From Nitrospirota bacterium (GTDB taxonomy: Bacteria > Nitrospirota > Thermodesulfovibrionia > Thermodesulfovibrionales > UBA9159), in NCBI GenBank assembly GCA_021790195.1, contig JAJYIF010000027.1, positions 1-41,432 of the forward strand: a stretch of DNA of 41,432 nucleotides, given 5' to 3'. Both the position numbers and the translations under genes were made by a program. Numbering within the stretch: the first letter of the stretch is position 1; each line of letters begins with the position of its first letter. Positions 8,246-16,292 of the stretch are shown here, piece by piece. The notes beneath the pieces were generated by a model, which ran no database searches, was not told where the DNA came from, and saw nothing but the letters and a program-made list of their open reading frames with translations.

Positions 8246-8692
8246 TTACTCCTTCTTCGCTATCAGCCTGTCTACAGACCAGCGTCCGCCCCCTTTTATC
8301 ATCAGCGCAATAGCTATGGCTATGACCAGGAGGTGGTATTCAAAACCCTCTCCCTGTTGTCTGCCGGACCAGTTCATAAAAAAGCCGTTCTTGAGGTGCA
8401 CCGTAAGCACCGCTACGACCATATTGCAGGCGATGCCGAAGGCAGAAAGCCTTGTCAGAAACCCCGCGATGAGCCCGAGCGATCCCGCCGACTCTGCGAG
8501 AATGGCGAGGAAGGCAAGAAAAGCGGGGATTCCCATCTTTGTGGTGAAGGTCTCCATTGTTGCCGAAAAGCCGCTGCCTCCGAACCAGCCCAGGACCTTT
8601 TGCGCGCCGTGAGGGAAAAAGACAACCCCGAGAAACACCCGGAGAACGAAACTCGCTATCTCATTGTCGGTCCGGAATATTTTCTTGAACAT
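8246..8692 (-). CDS. DoxX-family membrane protein
   Basis: A 148-residue integral membrane protein with four hydrophobic segments. It has the family features '[22 protein letters not shown]' in the first segment (split here as RVFLG and [12 protein letters not shown]), '[15 protein letters not shown]' in the second or third, and '[10 protein letters not shown]' before the last. DoxX proteins are found in thiosulfate-quinone oxidoreductase and in oxidative-stress membrane complexes; many members have no assigned function, and that is the case here. GGGGAGG lies seven bases before the ATG. It is monocistronic. Confidence 0.88.
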   Translation of the reverse strand: MFKKIFRTDNEIASFVLRVFLGVVFFPHGAQKVLGWFGGSGFSATMETFTTKMGIPAFLAFLAILAESAGSLGLIAGFLTRLSAFGIACNMVVAVLTVHLKNGFFMNWSGRQQGEGFEYHLLVIAIAIALMIKGGGRWSVDRLIAKKE

Positions 8693-9063
8693 CGAAACCT
8701 CCCCAAAATTTCATCTTTTTGTTAACCCTACTTCGACCATTCCCTTGGACATAGATCCCAAAAAAAACTTTATAAATGGCGACGAGGTTACATAGTCACA
8801 ATCTCAACGCGGATTTCATATCCGGTGCAGTCCTGATAAGAGCTGCAAATTCTGCTGCAACGAATATAACGTGTCGCACATAAAGCTTCTTTCGGCCTTC
8901 ATGTCCACATGCGCCGATTCTTTATGCAACCGCAAGGCTAATTATCACGCTATCAGAAAACAGATGGTTGTCAATGAATGAAAGAAAAAAGTAAATTTGC
9001 ATCGAGACATGTCGGTGATATAATGAGTTAAATTCCACTCGGAAGAATTGTGAGAGGTGTATT
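8693..9063. other. Intergenic stretch between divergent genes
   Basis: 371 bases without a supported gene. Short frames here are shadows without ribosome binding sites. It holds the leader of the doxX-like gene on the left and a promoter for the flavoprotein on the right (8997-9024). No RNA gene or clear hairpin was seen in the middle. Confidence 0.5.
8997..9024 (+). promoter_or_regulatory. Sigma70 promoter for the flavoprotein at 9064
   Basis: TTGCAT, a 16-base spacer and a perfect TATAAT. The TSS would be near 9031, with a 33-base leader that contains GAGAGG before the GTG start. Confidence 0.65.
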
Positions 9064-10428
9064 GTGAAATCGTATGATGTGGTCGTAACCGGCGCCGGAG
9101 ATGTCGGCATAGGCATTGTGTTCAAAGCAGTCGCTGCTAAATTGAAAGTCGCCCTGATTGAAAAGGGAAATGTCGGGGGCACCTGCGTAAATGTCGGCTG
9201 CGTCCCCTCCAAGACCCTGATATATACCGCGGACAGGATCATGGAGATAAGGGAATCCTCCAGGTTCGGGATTCATGCTGAAATAACGAAGATAGATTTC
9301 GGGTCCATAATGCGCCGCATGAAGGACGCGGTCGGGAGCGGGCGAAGCGGCATAGAAGAGGCGATCAGGGACACGAGGAACCTGGATTTCTATAATGAAG
9401 AAGGACACTTTATCGATGAGCATACGCTGAAAGTCGGAAGTAAGAAGATCACGGCGAAGAAGATCTTCATCGCAACCGGCGCCCGCATTTTTGTCCCTCC
9501 GGTCAGCGGCCTGGAGAGGTCTGGATACCTGACCAGCGACAGTGTGCTGGAGCTTGAAAGATGCCCGCAAAGCATGATAATCATCGGCGGGGGATACATC
9601 TCTGTAGAGTACGGGCACTTCTTCTCCGCTATGGGCTCGAAGGTAACAATAATTGAAAGAGGCAGCCGTCTTCTGGCTGCCGAAGAGCCGGAGATATCCA
9701 ACTTGCTGAAAAAGGAGATGGTAAAACGCATGGAGATCCTCACGAATACCGAGGTGCTTAAAGTCATGCGGCTCAGCGGCGGTTATGATGTAATTGTGAA
9801 AGACCACGATACGGGCGAGGAAAGGAAGATCTCTGCGGGGAAGATCATGATCGCAACAGGGAGGATATCGAATGCCGATCTGGTCCATGTCGAAAAAGCA
9901 GGGGTAAAGACGGACAAAAGGAATTTCATAGTTGTGAACGATTATCTCGAAACCAACAGGAAGCACATATGGGCGCTCGGCGACGCCATCGGCAGGCAGA
10001 TGTTCACACACGCAGGCGACAAGGAAGCGGAGATTGCGTGGCATAACTCCACTCATAAGAAGAAGATCAGGATGGACTTCGGCGCAGTCCCTCACGCTGT
10101 TTTCACCCATCCGCAGATCGCCTCCGTGGGCCTTACGGAGGAGCAGGCTAAACAGAAATACAAGGTACTTGTCGGAAGGGCAAAATACTCTGACACCGTA
10201 AAGGGTACTGCGATGATGGAAGAAGAGGGCTTTGCCAAGGCGATAGTCGAAAAGACGACAAAGAGGATTTTAGGTTTTCATATCATAGGCCCCGAGGCCT
10301 CGACGCTCATTCAGGAAGTAGTCAATGTTGTGGTGAACAAGAGCGACATGAAATATATAACGGACAGTATGCACATCTTCCCGGCGCTTCCGGACCTCAT
10401 AACAGAGACCCTCGGCAATCTTGAATAG
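9064..10428 (+). CDS. MerA/Lpd-like FAD-dependent pyridine-nucleotide disulfide oxidoreductase
   Basis: A 454-residue class I flavoprotein disulfide reductase. The FAD motif GAGDVG is at 10-15. The redox-active pair C41 and C46 lies in 'GGTCVNVGCVPSK'. The NAD(P) motif is in 'IIIGGGYISVEYG', the second FAD motif is 'ALGDA', and a dimerisation domain follows. In dihydrolipoamide dehydrogenases the C-terminal HxHPTxxE supplies the catalytic His; here the aligned segment is H437-I-F439-P-A-L-P-D444, with Phe in place of that His. Mercuric reductases also have Phe-Pro there, but they end in a vicinal Cys pair, which is absent. No N-terminal metal-binding domain and no mer or lipoyl genes are nearby. 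I therefore call only the superfamily; the electron acceptor is unknown. GTG start at 9064. Confidence 0.85.
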   Translation: MKSYDVVVTGAGDVGIGIVFKAVAAKLKVALIEKGNVGGTCVNVGCVPSKTLIYTADRIMEIRESSRFGIHAEITKIDFGSIMRRMKDAVGSGRSGIEEAIRDTRNLDFYNEEGHFIDEHTLKVGSKKITAKKIFIATGARIFVPPVSGLERSGYLTSDSVLELERCPQSMIIIGGGYISVEYGHFFSAMGSKVTIIERGSRLLAAEEPEISNLLKKEMVKRMEILTNTEVLKVMRLSGGYDVIVKDHDTGEERKISAGKIMIATGRISNADLVHVEKAGVKTDKRNFIVVNDYLETNRKHIWALGDAIGRQMFTHAGDKEAEIAWHNSTHKKKIRMDFGAVPHAVFTHPQIASVGLTEEQAKQKYKVLVGRAKYSDTVKGTAMMEEEGFAKAIVEKTTKRILGFHIIGPEASTLIQEVVNVVVNKSDMKYITDSMHIFPALPDLITETLGNLE

Positions 10429-10430
10429 AG

Positions 10431-10459
10431 CCGGACATCACTGAGGACTGATGTGCCGG
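10431..10459. terminator. Hairpin between convergent genes
   Basis: CCGGACATCA, an 8-base loop, then TGATGTGCCGG form a 10-pair stem with one bulged G, three bases after the flavoprotein stop codon and 16 bases from the end of ywbE. There is no U-tract, so it may be a weak bidirectional terminator or an mRNA-stabilising hairpin. Confidence 0.5.
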
Positions 10460-10475
10460 GGAAAGCAGATTGTCA

Positions 10476-10667
10476 TCAAGGTATCTTCTTTACGCGGCCC
10501 ACCTCGCCGCTTTCAAGACGAACCTTGATCCCATGTGGATGGCTTGGCGACTTAGTCAAGATGTCTCTCACAATTCCTTCAGTAAGCGCGCCTGTGCGCT
10601 GGTCCTTCTTCAATACAATTGAAACGCGAAGCCCCGGCCTTATATCACTCCGCCTTGTCCCATTCAT
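10476..10667 (-). CDS. ywbE: YwbE family protein
   Basis: The 63-residue protein matches the YwbE (DUF2196) family over its whole length: 'R..DIRPGL.V.IVLKKDQRTG', then 'EGIVRDILTKSP' and 'HPHGIKVRLESGEVGRV'. These small, very conserved basic proteins have no established function; the short beta-rich form suggests nucleic-acid or ribosome contact, which is a guess. It lies 54 bases downstream of greB on the same strand and is probably cotranscribed with it, which hints at a role near transcription. It ends at a hairpin shared with the convergent flavoprotein gene. Confidence 0.9.
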   Translation of the reverse strand: MNGTRRSDIRPGLRVSIVLKKDQRTGALTEGIVRDILTKSPSHPHGIKVRLESGEVGRVKKIP

Positions 10668-10721
10668 GTTTTGCCTGACGTCATTTATATCGGGAGATTA
10701 CAAGGCCGGGAGATATGAATT

Positions 10722-11243
10722 TCATTCGGGCCTGCTTATGGGCTGCCGCATTTCGTAGTCGACTGAGGTCACCACAAAGGCGTCCGTTCCGGTTGGCCGT
10801 TTCACCACAACTTCGTCACCCTCGGACTTGCGCAACAGCGCCTTTGCCATTGGAGAATTAATGCTGATAAAACCCCTTTTGTGATCGGATTCGTCCGGCC
10901 CGACGATGCGATACCGAAACAGGTTCCCATCGGAATCCTCAACCTCAACCCAGGCGCCGAAAAATATTTTCGTCGTATCGTCAGGCGGTCTGTCCACGAC
11001 AATCAATTCGCTTAACCTCTCTGTGAGGAACCGCATACGGGAATCTATCTGCCTTAACTGTTTCTTCCCGTAGATATACTCCGCGTTCTCCGACCGGTCT
11101 CCCATGGCCGCGGCTTCGGCAACCGCCTGTGTGACCTGCGGGCGTTTCACCTTCCAGAGGTATGAGAGTTCTTCGCTTAAACGTGTCCGACCCTCGGGGG
11201 TAATATACCGGGAGACCTTCGCTTTATCCAGGAATGGTTTCAT
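10722..11243 (-). CDS. greB: Transcription elongation factor GreB
   Basis: A 173-residue Gre factor. The N-terminal coiled coil includes 'LWKVKRPQV' and the acidic tip 'GDRSENAEYIYGKK', where the Asp and Glu coordinate the second metal for transcript cleavage in the RNA polymerase secondary channel. The C-terminal FKBP-like domain follows from about residue 95 ('FGAWVEVED...', 'SINSPMAKALL'). The tip sequence and the 'YIYGKK' stretch point to GreB rather than GreA. The ribosome binding site is weak (AAGG). Two overlapping TATAAT elements lie 40-60 bases upstream. It probably forms a two-gene operon with ywbE. Confidence 0.92.
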   Translation of the reverse strand: MKPFLDKAKVSRYITPEGRTRLSEELSYLWKVKRPQVTQAVAEAAAMGDRSENAEYIYGKKQLRQIDSRMRFLTERLSELIVVDRPPDDTTKIFFGAWVEVEDSDGNLFRYRIVGPDESDHKRGFISINSPMAKALLRKSEGDEVVVKRPTGTDAFVVTSVDYEMRQPISRPE

Positions 11244-11280
11244 GCCTTATTCTTCTTGCGTTTCCAGTTTCTTGTACAGT

Positions 11281-11302
11281 TATTATACCGGTATTATACC
11301 GG
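11281..11302 (-). promoter_or_regulatory. Tandem 11-bp repeat carrying two -10 boxes upstream of greB
   Basis: TATTATACCGG is present twice with no gap. Read on the minus strand each copy gives a perfect TATAAT flanked by CCGG, and the pair also forms the inverted repeat CCGGTA-TTA-TACCGG. This could be a double start site for greB or a promoter overlapped by an operator. No consensus -35 was found for either. Confidence 0.45.
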
Positions 11303-11405
11303 AATTGCGGCCTTGCCCGCCGCAAGCTGATATATCATTCAGCAGGGTGATTCCGGGGAGCTTATCGCTATTAGTCGTAGGGCTGCTGTAAATTTCGCCT
11401 CTTTC

Positions 11406-11414
11406 TGATACATT
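11406..11414 (+). promoter_or_regulatory. Extended -10 box predicting a leaderless putA-like transcript
   Basis: TGATACATT ends six bases before the ATG at 11421, and no ribosome binding site is present between box and start or just upstream. A TSS seven bases below the box falls on the start codon. The -35 region is poor (CTGTAA), which is tolerated by extended -10 promoters. Confidence 0.45.
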
Positions 11415-11420
11415 GTAGTC

Positions 11421-14369
11421 ATGGTTCAGAAACCTGATCTCGAAAAGCGTATAAGAGAGATAGGCTCAGAAATATATGGTTCTGTTTCGGGAGCGGCCCC
11501 TTCCCTCTTCAACGCCCGGATGTGGATGGGGAGGATGATGGATTGGGCCATGAAGGACGAGAACTTCAGATACCAGCTTTTCCGGTATATCGACGTCCTT
11601 CCTACTCTGAAAAGCGATGCGCTCGTTGTGAAATTCCTGAAGGAGTACTTCTCCGGAGACGCAGGTGCGCCGCTCATAATCAGAAAAGGCATTGACCGCG
11701 CTTCGAGGGGCGGTCTTGCGGCCCATGCCGCCGCCGGAATGATAAGGTCGGGAGTCGAAACGATAGCAAGACAGTTTATCGCGGGAGAGGAAGCCGGAGA
11801 CGCGCTTAAGTCATTAGAGGCGTTGTGGAAGAATGGCTTTGCCTTCAGCGCAGACCTTCTCGGAGAGGTTGTCGTGAGTGAAGAGGAGGCGAAGCAGTAT
11901 TCAGAGAAATACCTGAGACTCCTTGATCACCTTGGCCCTGGAATCAAAGGGTGGGGAGAAGATCCGCTGATCGAACGTGACGGCACAGGACCCATCCCGA
12001 GAATCGACATCTCTCTCAAGGTGTCTTCCCTTTATTCTCAGCTCGACCCTATAGACTGGGACGTCTCTATCGAAAAGACAAAGGAGAGGCTCCGGCCCAT
12101 ATTCGGCAAGTCGCAGAAGACCGGGGCATCGGTCTGCCTTGATATGGAGCAATATTACTACAAGGACATAATCATCGAAATATTCAAGGGCATTCTCGGG
12201 GAGTTCGCGGATTATCAGTTCGGAGGAATTGCGATGCAGGCATACCTGAAGGAGTCAAAGGATGACCTTCTCGAACTCTTGAAATGGGCAAGGGACAGTA
12301 AAAGGAGGATCTCCGTTCGTCTCGTAAAAGGGGCCTACTGGGATTATGAGACGGTAGTCAACCGTCAGAAGGGCTGGCCTGTGCCGGTCTTCGAGAGCAA
12401 GAGAGAGACGGACTCGAATTTTGAGGAGCTCACGCGCATACTGTTGGAAAATTGTGAGTTTGTACGCCCCGCCATCGCCTCTCATAACATAAGAAGTATC
12501 AGCAATGCGTTAGCGATAGCGGAGGCCCGGGGGCTTCCAAGGGAAGCCTTTGAGTTTCAGATGCTCTACGGCATGGGAGAGCCGGTAAGAAACATACTTC
12601 GGAAGATGGGCTATAGAGTGAGGATCTATGCTCCTGTCGGAAACCTTGTCGCCGGGATGGCCTATCTCGTAAGAAGGCTCCTTGAGAATACATCCAATGA
12701 ATCCTTCGTCAGAAAGCTCTTCGCGGAGAGCAGACCCTTTGAAGAGTTGATAAGTCCACCGGGGACCGGATGGAGGCCGACAAAGGAAGGGAGCGCTCAA
12801 GAAGGTTTCAGAAACGAGCCCCCGACCGATTTTTCGCGAAGCGAAAGCAGAAAGAGGATGGAAGACGCGCTGAAAGAAGTAAGAACGCAGTTCGGAAGAG
12901 AATATCCTCTCCTCATCGGAGGCGAAGAAATTGTGACCGAGAAGAAGACGGCCTCTTTGGACCCTTCCAGCCCCGGAGAGATCGTGGGCCATGTTTCCGT
13001 AGCCGCTATAAAGGAAGCTGAAAGCGCTCTCAAAGAGGCCGCAAAGGCATTTGGTCCGTGGAAGAAGGTACCTTCCGGGGAAAGGGCGGAATACCTGTTT
13101 AAAGCGGCGGCAGAGATGAGGCGGGAGAGGTTTTCGCTATCCGCCCTTGAGGTATACGAGGCCGGAAAGACATGGAGAGACGCAGACAGCGATATTGCCG
13201 AGGCGATCGATTATCTCGAATACTATGGACGCGAGATGATCAGGATAGGCAACGCAATGCTTCTCGGGGATTATCCGGGAGAGTTGAACGAATACTCGTA
13301 TGAGCCCAGGGGGACCGGCGTAGTCATAGCGCCATGGAACTTCCCCCTGGCCATTCCCGCCGGCATGGTGTCCGCAGGGATAGTCACAGGAAATTGCGTA
13401 ATCTTCAAGCCTTCGGGCCTGTCGCCTGTTATCGGGTGGAGACTCGTCGAGATTTTCCGAAGAGTCGGACTTCCCAAGGGAGTCTTGCAGTTTCTGCCCG
13501 GATCGGGCAGCGAGGTTGGAGCGTTCCTTGTATCGCATCCTGAAACAGACTTTATAGCGTTCACGGGGTCAAAAGACGTGGGGCTTGAAATTGTAAAGCG
13601 GGCGGGCGAGACCCCATACGGTCAGAGGAACGTCAAGAAGGTCATCGCCGAGATGGGAGGGAAGAATGCGGTGATCGTTGACGAATCGGCCGACCTGGAT
13701 GAGGCTGTCATCGGGGTACTTGAGTCTTCCCTTGGCTGTCAGGGGCAGAAATGCTCGGCCTGCTCAAGGGTTATTGTGATAGGAGAAGTCTTCGAAGAAT
13801 TCTGCGAGAGATTGAAGAAGGCGATGGAAAGCGTGACGATCTGTCCGCCTGAAAAACCCGGCGCTTTTGCCGGCCCTGTGATCGACGATGTCGCGGTAAA
13901 GCGGATAAAGAAGTACATCGGCATAGGCGCGAAGGAAAGTAAAACTCTTCTCATTAGGGAGGTCGACAGCGATGGGTATTTCATAGGCCCCGCCATGTTC
14001 GCTGATGTCTCACCGGATTCCCCGCTTGCTACAGAGGAGATCTTCGGCCCGGTGCTCACAATTATTAGGGCGGCCGACATGGATGATGCCATAACTGTCG
14101 CCAACCAGAGCCAGTACGCGCTCACAGGCGGAATCTTTTCGAGAAGCCCGGCCAATATCAGGAAGGCTAAGGACGAATTCAGAGTCGGTAACTTATACAT
14201 AAACAGGAAGATCACGGGTGCTCTTGTGGCAAGGCAGCCTTTTGGCGGATTCGGCATGTCGGGCACAGGCTCTAAGGCGGGAGGTCCCGATTATCTGAAA
14301 CAGTTCATGAATCCGAAGAGCGTCAGTGAAAATACCCTCAGAAGAGGTTTTGTCTCCTCCGTCTCCTGA
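11421..14369 (+). CDS. putA: Bifunctional proline dehydrogenase / L-glutamate gamma-semialdehyde dehydrogenase
   Basis: The 982-residue fusion oxidises proline to glutamate. The N-terminal half (to about 450) is the FAD-dependent proline dehydrogenase barrel, with the motifs 'RLVKGAYWDYE', 'ASHNIRSI' and 'EFQMLYGM' typical of the active site. The C-terminal half (about 490-965) is the P5C dehydrogenase, with Glu744 in 'AEMGGKN' and the nucleophile Cys778 in 'GQKCSACSR'. There is no N-terminal ribbon-helix-helix DNA-binding domain, so it is not an autoregulator like enterobacterial PutA. The length fits the short PutA type seen outside Gammaproteobacteria. It is monocistronic. The start has no ribosome binding site but has a start-proximal -10 box. 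The symbol is given for the family. Confidence 0.93.
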   Translation: MVQKPDLEKRIREIGSEIYGSVSGAAPSLFNARMWMGRMMDWAMKDENFRYQLFRYIDVLPTLKSDALVVKFLKEYFSGDAGAPLIIRKGIDRASRGGLAAHAAAGMIRSGVETIARQFIAGEEAGDALKSLEALWKNGFAFSADLLGEVVVSEEEAKQYSEKYLRLLDHLGPGIKGWGEDPLIERDGTGPIPRIDISLKVSSLYSQLDPIDWDVSIEKTKERLRPIFGKSQKTGASVCLDMEQYYYKDIIIEIFKGILGEFADYQFGGIAMQAYLKESKDDLLELLKWARDSKRRISVRLVKGAYWDYETVVNRQKGWPVPVFESKRETDSNFEELTRILLENCEFVRPAIASHNIRSISNALAIAEARGLPREAFEFQMLYGMGEPVRNILRKMGYRVRIYAPVGNLVAGMAYLVRRLLENTSNESFVRKLFAESRPFEELISPPGTGWRPTKEGSAQEGFRNEPPTDFSRSESRKRMEDALKEVRTQFGREYPLLIGGEEIVTEKKTASLDPSSPGEIVGHVSVAAIKEAESALKEAAKAFGPWKKVPSGERAEYLFKAAAEMRRERFSLSALEVYEAGKTWRDADSDIAEAIDYLEYYGREMIRIGNAMLLGDYPGELNEYSYEPRGTGVVIAPWNFPLAIPAGMVSAGIVTGNCVIFKPSGLSPVIGWRLVEIFRRVGLPKGVLQFLPGSGSEVGAFLVSHPETDFIAFTGSKDVGLEIVKRAGETPYGQRNVKKVIAEMGGKNAVIVDESADLDEAVIGVLESSLGCQGQKCSACSRVIVIGEVFEEFCERLKKAMESVTICPPEKPGAFAGPVIDDVAVKRIKKYIGIGAKESKTLLIREVDSDGYFIGPAMFADVSPDSPLATEEIFGPVLTIIRAADMDDAITVANQSQYALTGGIFSRSPANIRKAKDEFRVGNLYINRKITGALVARQPFGGFGMSGTGSKAGGPDYLKQFMNPKSVSENTLRRGFVSSVS

Positions 14370-14405
14370 GCGGAGTTTGCTTTTAACAGGAGCAAAGCAG
14401 GAATT

Positions 14406-14424
14406 TGTAGGACGGAGACCTACA
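14406..14424. other. Small hairpin after the putA-like gene
   Basis: TGTAGG, a 7-base loop and CCTACA form a perfect six-pair stem about 35 bases after the stop codon. It lacks a T-run, so terminator function is uncertain. Confidence 0.3.
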
Positions 14425-14530
14425 GGCAATTAATGTATGAATCTTACAAAAAAATCCGTTTTACGCTGATATATTTCGAAATGGATCTCGTTTATAGTTA
14501 AAGCATTCACCTGTAGGAAAGGAGGATGTC

Positions 14531-14824
14531 ATGGGTTTAAGAGATCTTTCGGAGGCAATTATACTTCAGTCTGCATCGGATCTTCTGGGTGCCCCCAATG
14601 ATGAGGAGGCCCTTGAATTCTTCTCCGGGGAAGGGTTCCGGATGTGCGCGGAGATGGCCAGGATGAGACATGACGACAAAATCGAGTTCCTGAATATGCT
14701 CGTTGAGTCTATCTCTGCCTGCAAGAAGGCGAATACCTGCTCGGCTCACGGATCGAGGAAAGCCGTTAAGAGGTGGGCAGTCCCTCATAAGGTCAGGAAG
14801 AACGCTGTGATGAATGCTGTGTGA
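14531..14824 (+). CDS. Small orphan protein of unknown function
   Basis: A 97-residue soluble protein. Its first two thirds are acidic and probably helical (LRDLSEAIILQ, NDEEALEFF). A short segment with two Cys (SACKKANTCSAHG) follows, then a basic tail. A strong ribosome binding site (AGGAGG) lies six bases before the ATG, TATAGT is at 14493-14498, and a perfect hairpin overlaps the stop codon, so the gene looks like a complete, separately expressed unit. I do not recognise the family. The basic C-terminus could bind nucleic acid, but that is only an inference. Confidence 0.65.
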   Translation: MGLRDLSEAIILQSASDLLGAPNDEEALEFFSGEGFRMCAEMARMRHDDKIEFLNMLVESISACKKANTCSAHGSRKAVKRWAVPHKVRKNAVMNAV

Positions 14825-14843
14825 AGAGCTTCCGGCTCTTCAC
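14821..14843 (+). terminator. Perfect 9-bp hairpin overlapping the stop codon of the orphan small gene
   Basis: GTGAAGAGC, loop TTCCG, GCTCTTCAC. The stem includes the TGA stop codon. No U-tract follows, so it may act as a 3' stabiliser or as a Rho-dependent pause as well as a terminator. Confidence 0.6.
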
Positions 14844-15215
14844 GCCATACACCTTTCAGAGGAAATTCTGCGGGTGTGTAATTCGGCGTTTCCATTTTTC
14901 TTAATCGTGCATTAGGTTCTCCCGCCACATTATCGCAAATCCGTCATCTGCCGGACATTTGTCCTGGCCGCGCAATCATAATTGTTCCGGACAGCACCCG
15001 GGAGCAATCACGGGAATAGCGGACATGCATGAGTTTTCCCTTCTTATCCACGACTACAAAACGTTGAAAAAATAAAGAAAAAACATGTAAAATTAATATC
15101 CTGACGGGCAGGGAGTGTATGTCCATAACGCATGTTTGTTTCTCCGGAGTTCTGAGCGGGCCCGTAATGACGGGATGGCGCTTTATAAACGGACCGAAAC
15201 AGAGAGGAAGGGACG
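14844..15215. other. Leader and intergenic stretch before the aromatic operon
   Basis: About 370 bases without a supported gene. It holds a sigma70 promoter (15064-15093) and about 115 bases of leader before pheA, with only short inverted repeats (CTCCGGAG, and CCCG-TAATGA-CGGG at 15161-15174). I looked for a T-box or a leader peptide rich in Phe or Tyr codons and did not find one. Confidence 0.45.
15064..15093 (+). promoter_or_regulatory. Sigma70 promoter for the aromatic amino-acid operon
   Basis: TTGAAA, an 18-base spacer and TAAAAT, in an A-rich segment that could also act as an UP-type element. The TSS would be near 15100, giving a leader of about 115 bases before pheA. Confidence 0.6.
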
Positions 15216-16292
15216 ATGAGCGAGCTAAGAGGACTGAGGGAAAAGATCGACGCGATCGATGATGAGATACTTCGCCTTCTCAATAAGCGGGCCGAGATCG
15301 TCATTGAGGTGGCCCTCATCAAGAGAAAGGAGAATGCGCGATTTTATTCCCCTCAGCGCGAAAAGGAAATATTTGAGAGGCTGACCTCTATTAATAAAGG
15401 TCCGTTTCCGAACAGCGCCATAAAGCCGCTTTTCAGGGAGATCCTCTCCGCCTCCCTCTCTCTTGAACAGCCGCTGAAGGTCGCCTATTTCGGCCCTGTC
15501 GCCACCTTCACTCACCTTGCCGCAATGAGGTATTTCGGCGCGTCCGCGAGTCTGATACCGGTCGAAGGGATAAAAGACGTGTTCGAAGCCGTCTACTCCG
15601 GACAGACGGAGTTCGGGGTTGTGCCGGTGGAGAACTCCAATGAAGGGGTTGTCAGCTATACCCTTGACATGTTCATGGACTATGAACTGAAGATCTCGGG
15701 CGAGGTCATGCTCAAGATTTCCCACAACCTTCTGTCGAGGAGCGGAGAGAAGTCTAAGATAAAGAAGATATACTCGCATCCGCAGCCCACGGCCCAATGC
15801 CGCAAGTGGCTGGAAAGGAACATGCCGGGGATTCCTATAAAGGAGGCTACGAGCACTGCAAAGGCCGCAGAGATTGCGTCGAGGGAAGACGACTCCGCGG
15901 CTATTGCGAGCGAGGTCGCCGCAAAGATATATGACCTCCATTTCGTAGAGAGGCACATAGAAGACTTCAAGGACAATTATACGCGGTTCTTTATTATCAG
16001 CTGGGAGCCTGCAGCCAAGACCGGAAGGGACAAGACCTCCATCATGTTCTCGACAAAGGACAGGCCGGGCGCTCTCTTTACGGTGCTTGAGCCGTTTAAG
16101 CAGGCGAAGATCAACCTTACAAAGATCGAGTCGAGGCCGTCGAAACGCAAGGCCTGGGAGTACATTTTTTTTGTGGACATGGAAGGACACACGGAGGACA
16201 AGAAGGTGATGAAAGCCATAGAAGAGGTGAGCGAGGGATGTCTCTATCTGAAGATACTCGGGTCTTACCCCGCAGGTGATGCAAATGATTAA
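15216..16292 (+). CDS. pheA: Bifunctional chorismate mutase / prephenate dehydratase (P-protein)
   Basis: The 358-residue enzyme makes phenylpyruvate from chorismate. Residues 1-90 are an AroQ-type chorismate mutase ('LREKIDAIDDEILRLLNKRA', 'FYSPQREKEIFERL'). The dehydratase domain spans about 95-270, with 'GPVATFTHLAA', 'VPVENSNEGVV', 'SHPQPTAQCRKWL' and the catalytic Thr-Arg-Phe in 'YTRFFII'. A C-terminal ACT domain, 'STKDRPGALF' to 'IESRPSKRKAWEYIFF', should sense phenylalanine. Good ribosome binding site (GAGAGGAAGG). First gene of a long operon; its 3' end overlaps hisC by a few bases, which suggests translational coupling. Confidence 0.96.
   Translation: MSELRGLREKIDAIDDEILRLLNKRAEIVIEVALIKRKENARFYSPQREKEIFERLTSINKGPFPNSAIKPLFREILSASLSLEQPLKVAYFGPVATFTHLAAMRYFGASASLIPVEGIKDVFEAVYSGQTEFGVVPVENSNEGVVSYTLDMFMDYELKISGEVMLKISHNLLSRSGEKSKIKKIYSHPQPTAQCRKWLERNMPGIPIKEATSTAKAAEIASREDDSAAIASEVAAKIYDLHFVERHIEDFKDNYTRFFIISWEPAAKTGRDKTSIMFSTKDRPGALFTVLEPFKQAKINLTKIESRPSKRKAWEYIFFVDMEGHTEDKKVMKAIEEVSEGCLYLKILGSYPAGDAND

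Noticed and set aside
9028-10110. Minus-strand frame of 360 codons opposite the flavoprotein
   Set aside because: Antisense shadow of a clear enzyme gene; no homology features.
15100-15215. Possible T-box or attenuator leader before pheA
   Set aside because: I found no T-box consensus, no leader peptide rich in Phe or Tyr codons, and only short stems.
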